Origin: Panorpa germanica
Lineage: Eukaryota; Arthropoda; Insecta; Mecoptera; Panorpidae
Assembly (NCBI GenBank): GCA_963678705.1
Contig: OY783219.1
Coordinates: forward strand, 2,232,001-2,296,000
Direction of reading: 5' to 3'
Length of the DNA stretch: 64,000 bases
The notes under the pieces are model-generated. The model saw only the letters and a list, made by a program, of their open reading frames with translations, searched no databases and was not told the DNA's origin. Below, piece after piece: positions 59,501 through 64,000 of this stretch. Numbering within the stretch: the first letter of the stretch is position 1; the number at the start of each line of letters is the position of its first letter. The position numbers and the translations under genes were made by a program.

Positions 59501-62500
59501 CAAGAATTATATAAACTAGTTGCTCTTATGTGTTGCTCCAGAATTCTTGCTCCATAAAAAGGAGAAGCTCTCTTTAAATTTCTTTCTAGATGAATAAACA
59601 ATAATTGTAAAATATTGAACTTGCGTATAAGATCTCGATTTATAGCCAAAGAGAATTAAAGAAAACAAATTGAAATCTTATAAAACAATAGTAAAAGATT
59701 ATTTTATAGCATAATGAATCGTGAGAGTTGTAATTGCATCTATATCCTGCATCCTGCATTAACATTAGCATTCTAAAGATGCAGTTAAAATGTGTACTCT
59801 TGTTTTTGTTTTTTGATATTGTTTTGTGTTCGTATCATGAGCTAGAGCGCCCGTACTCAGAGCTAGCGTCCACTAGCTACTCGAAAACTACAGCGTAAAG
59901 CGAAACCAAAAGCGCAAAGCAGTGTAAAGCGGATGTGGTCCAGAAACGAGAAGCCAAGAGCAGGTAGCGTTTGGTAATAAAACACATAGGTGAGTAACGA
60001 GATGCAGTATATATGTACTTACACAGTCAGGCAATTATAAAGCAAGCCAGTCAGTCAGTCGAGTGTGAAAATGATCTCAAATATAAATATAAAATACGGT
60101 TTGTATAAGGTCAAACCAATAAAAAAAAAAGTATATTTTCCCTCATGTTTTTTGACGACACAGTTTATACATAATTATTTCTATAATTACTACATGATAA
60201 AATGACATTTGAAGAAAGTTTTGTGAAATTTTCATAAATAAATATCAAGAAATGAGGCATTGACAGCGAATCTCCGCAGACGTCACACAAAAAGTAACAT
60301 TGCGGTGCCACTCATAACTCATCACTGGATTATCTGAATTCGAAAAACCAAAATGATTTCATTAGGTAATAAGTTTCTGCAGGTAACCCTGTCGTTTTTT
60401 TTTTCTTTATTGATTTTTCAATTTTTTACAGCACTTTGAAGTCAAAATACCGATTTTTCATGAAAAAAATTAGAAACTTTGTTATTTTAAAATACGTTTA
60501 AATTAAGAAATTAAAAAAAACTTGACAGCGTTACCTCGGTATTTATGTAAAGAAAGAGTGTGCAAAATTTCAAAAAGATCGGTGCAGTAGATTATGAGCT
60601 AGAGAGGGCACCGACTCTGAGAAACGCATTTAAAAGTTTCAAAGAAAGACGAAACCAAACCAGAGAGGTGAAGACTTAAAACTCTATATCTCCGACAGTT
60701 TTACTCTAATCGACTTCAAATTTTCACACAATAAACTTAATATGTTGTACATTAATATAAATTAAGTTAAAAAAAAAATTAAAAGTTAAAAAAAAAATGA
60801 AAAAAAGAAAGTTGAAAACTTACTACCCCCTTAAATTCAAGCAATTGTCTAAGCGCACCTTACACCTTACATTTGGCGAGATTTTCTATTGCAGTACTTA
60901 TTTGGATTTGGCGCGACAGTACACTGCTTCCACTAGCACAGCTGGAAGCTTATTGAGTGAATGAAGTCCTCCACCACTCTTTTTTCTGAGGATATTTTCA
61001 GTAAAGTAAATGAAGACTAACCCAATAACAAATCGTTCAAACATCGATTGGACTTTGATTTATTTAAATTCTTATTAAGCAGATGAATAATAATTCTCTA
61101 TTGATGTGAAAAATTACATTTTCCTGTTCGTTGCAGACTAATTTAGAACTTTTACTCTATGTTCTACTGTCATATTTTCTGGAGTTTTGCATGACAATCG
61201 TTGAAGTGTGGGGAAGGGGACGTGAGTTCAGTGTTTTATTTTACACGCGATTATACCAACAAATACGGGCGCAAAAATCAAGTTTTGTATTAATAAAACG
61301 AATCAAAGAATGTTTATAACGGATTTTATTACTTATATTTATTTGTATATTTATATTACGTCCGTTTGTTTAAAAATACAGGGTGACTAAGAAATGACAA
61401 CGAAAAGTAAACTTTTAATATAAAATCAGTCGACTTGGAACGTTAAAATCTACATGATTTTACGCGCTTTTGTTGTAAACAAAAAAAGATTTTGCTGTTA
61501 AAAAAAAACGTTTTTATTTTCTTGTATCACATTTTTCTTATACCTAGTAAGGCACAACGAGTTTAAACTTTATATTTCTTACAATAAATCTAATAACGTC
61601 TTTAACTTCCAAGCGGACTAGTAATCGCTTTGCTTTAGGTAGCAAAAGAAGTACTTTGAAAATATAGAATTATTTTTAATACATTTACAAAATAAATTTG
61701 TAATAATTCATTTGTAAAGACCCTGTACTTTTGTTGTACATATAATACATAATAAAATACAATACGGCAACAAGAATATCTTGTCCATTTTACTAACAAA
61801 AAAACATGCAGTTAACATGTGCAGTGACGAATTTTCAAAAAGGCGTAAGAGATAATGTGTTGAAAATACATTGACAGTGAAACCCATAATTATTAACGAT
61901 AAATCTGCAACAATCCGCCACTGCTTGCGTGAAACATTTTTGTCATGAAACAGGTTTATACCTGTACGTTGACGCATGCGCATAAGAAACAACACAACGT
62001 TAAATTCTTATTGAATGAACCAGCGGAATCAGTTTTACAATTCGCACCATACGTTTTCAAATAATCGAAATATATCCAACCTTTAAAACGGTGAAATAAT
62101 TACCTCCCCCATCCCTTGGGGTTCATTGTTTGTTTATCGTCTTTGTCCTATTTATATTTAAGGTCATTAAAAAGCAGGCTAACAACTGAGTGGCTAATTA
62201 TCTTTTGAAGGGTTAACGCTATAGGGCTAGTCAGACATTGAGCTACAAAAGCAATGAGCTATAAACAATTATTGTAGAGCTTGTGGTAGCTTCAAGTGTA
62301 TTTTATTTATGGTAAAATAATAAAAGAACTTCATTGACTGATGTGAATTTATTTGCATTTTTAAATTTGCAATTAAATGTTAAAAACAGAATGGAAAGCG
62401 GAGTTGCAAGAGTCCAAACAATGGTTTATGAACCAGGACCTCAAATGTCCAATTACAAATAAAATATCAATAACTAAAATCATAATAAGAACTTCCGTAC

Positions 62501-64000
62501 ACAGCTCAATTATATATTCCTGTAAGAAATACAACCAAATATAACGTCGAAACGCACTACTATGCTTTACCTATCCGAGCCCTGTAAATGTAATGAACCG
62601 TCGCACACTGCAAGCGGCAAAACCGTCCAAATACGGGCAGGTATCTTCTAAACGGCGCTTACAAAGTTTTTCAAATTTTAATATTTGGTAGAGGAAGAAT
62701 TTCTAAACCTTTCTACGTCCCTGAAATTTTCCTTAAAAATCCGTGGAAAAAGTTATTCTGGAAAAGATAAGAAACTGAAATTTGGCATGTGTATCTCCTC
62801 TGTCAACTTTCTGGTTAAAAATAAATGATATTGCAATCAAGATAAGTTACATATTGGAATCTTAAACTAAAAATTAATTATTTCTGTACATAATATAAAA
62901 AAAAATATTTTATATATTAAATTACCCTTTCCCTACACCTCCAATGACTCATACATCCCGATCTTTCCCCTTTCTACCCGCCCTCACAGTTATAGACTTC
63001 AGTTATCTGAATATAGTTAACTTGTTGTGGTCAACTTTGTCTCCCTCTGGCAGTGAAATAATTGTCATCCAATCTGCCATCTTTCTTATTATATTAACAT
63101 ATAATTGACATCATGCGTATATTATGATGAGTACAGCTTCCTACTGAAGCCCGCGGTAAAGAAAAAATATCTCAGCACGGTCATTAAGGTAATAACTAAT
63201 TACACAATTATACATGTACAGGTGCATACAAACAAACAAATATATGTACCTATAAGAAAACTAACGAGTTCCAAATTTTCAATGCAATAGTTTAAAACTA
63301 GAGTAAGACTGGTTACAGTAGCGACAAAATGCAGAGCAAAAGACAAACCACGTTAATTCTAGCTCTAAAATACGAATTATATAATGCGATAAAATATGAA
63401 CTTTAAAGAAAACTAGTCGCCGTAAATTTTTATCTGCTGGAGCTCGCGTTATAGGGGGTCTATTGTAATGAACAAAACATAGAAATAAAATAACAAAATG
63501 GAATGCAAATATGATTCAATCAATTGTGAACAAACTGTCTGCCACTGCCTAACGCAACGCATCTTTGTACATCTCTAATTAATACATTATCAATCTAGCA
63601 GCGAGTCCTGGCTATGTTCAAATGTATCTGTCACTACGTGTTCCAACGCGACGATGAGATGAGGCGTTCCATGCATAATACGGTTTCATTGTTGATACCT
63701 GTCGAGTGTTTTTTTCTCATTTTAAAATCATACCTTTATGCCTATACCCACATCTACATTCACATCTTGCAACTTGCAACTGTCAACTTATTGAAAACCT
63801 GTTGGAGTTAACGCCAGGTCAAGTTAGATTCCACTAGCATTAGCCTGTGCCCATCACCGTCCCCGTCGGATGAAGAACTCCAAGTTCACTGTTCAGCAGA
63901 AAGCAGTAGAACGTATAGAGGACGTTGAAATCATAACCACAGCTTCTCAAAAATGACACTATTTCATTATACTGGTATACATGACTTAGAAAAAATGACA
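56531..64000. other. AT-rich sequence, no gene seen
   Basis: Frames are short and unrecognised, including a minus-strand frame at 59440-59649 that is somewhat less AT-driven. C-rich islands lie near 62105 and 62930-62985. Bases 60380-60830 contain AT-rich repeat-like text (TGTGCAAAATTTCAAAAAGA, CGACTTCAAATTTTC) of a type common in old transposon remnants. No tRNA, rRNA or CRISPR array was found. Confidence 0.45.

Noticed and set aside
1-64000. CRISPR array, bacterial operons, rRNA or tRNA genes
   Set aside because: None seen. The tandem arrays lack the repeat-spacer pattern, and the sequence is eukaryotic in character.

Overview
The window is strongly AT-rich eukaryotic DNA with short candidate introns (GT-AG), insect-type LINE remnants, long simple and dispersed repeats, and no dense gene content. 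It most resembles intergenic or intronic DNA of a repeat-rich insect genome. I cannot name the order. Nothing in it looks bacterial, organellar or viral. Nearly all open frames are short and unrecognisable, and several that look long begin at TTG rather than ATG.

Layout. 1-30 kb is mostly unassigned AT-rich sequence. It carries four copies of one dispersed repeat family (1.8, 24.0, 26.7 and 29.2 kb), another family in both orientations (5.7, 17.7 and 19.5 kb), a frameshifted Jockey-like LINE 3' end (21.3-21.8 kb), a candidate terminal coding exon (9.5 kb) and many short G-rich or C-rich islands. At 30.0-30.8 kb an older repeat shared with 56.3 kb carries one short insertion inside it (12-bp duplication) and a 5'-truncated LINE just beside it (11-bp duplication). 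At 32.2-32.8 kb there is a noncoding minisatellite with a 247-bp higher-order period. At 34.2-34.6 kb there is a second copy of that LINE with a 13-bp target-site duplication.

35-45 kb is the most structured part. It is a segmentally duplicated array, read on the minus strand, of short exon-like modules with good splice sites. Module lengths are nearly constant between copies. Reading frames are mostly not conserved, although one copy gives a 51-codon frame across two joined modules and one module pair differs only by in-frame indels. Two candidate promoters with TATCGATA motifs lie upstream (37.6 and 44.8 kb). hAT-like miniature elements lie beside the terminal modules. I read this as a family of lncRNA-like or fast-evolving short-ORF genes, or the decayed remains of one.

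50.06-53.09 kb is an almost complete 3.03-kb DNA transposon with terminal inverted repeats of about 740 bp, a 3-bp AAT duplication, and one long frame. That frame encodes a FEN/XPG-like nuclease region followed by a CXC cysteine-rich domain. The N-terminal half of the usual protein is missing. An Academ-like affiliation is my inference. The remainder (53-64 kb) is AT-rich, with a strong foldback at 55.5-55.7 kb and one dispersed repeat copy at 56.3 kb.
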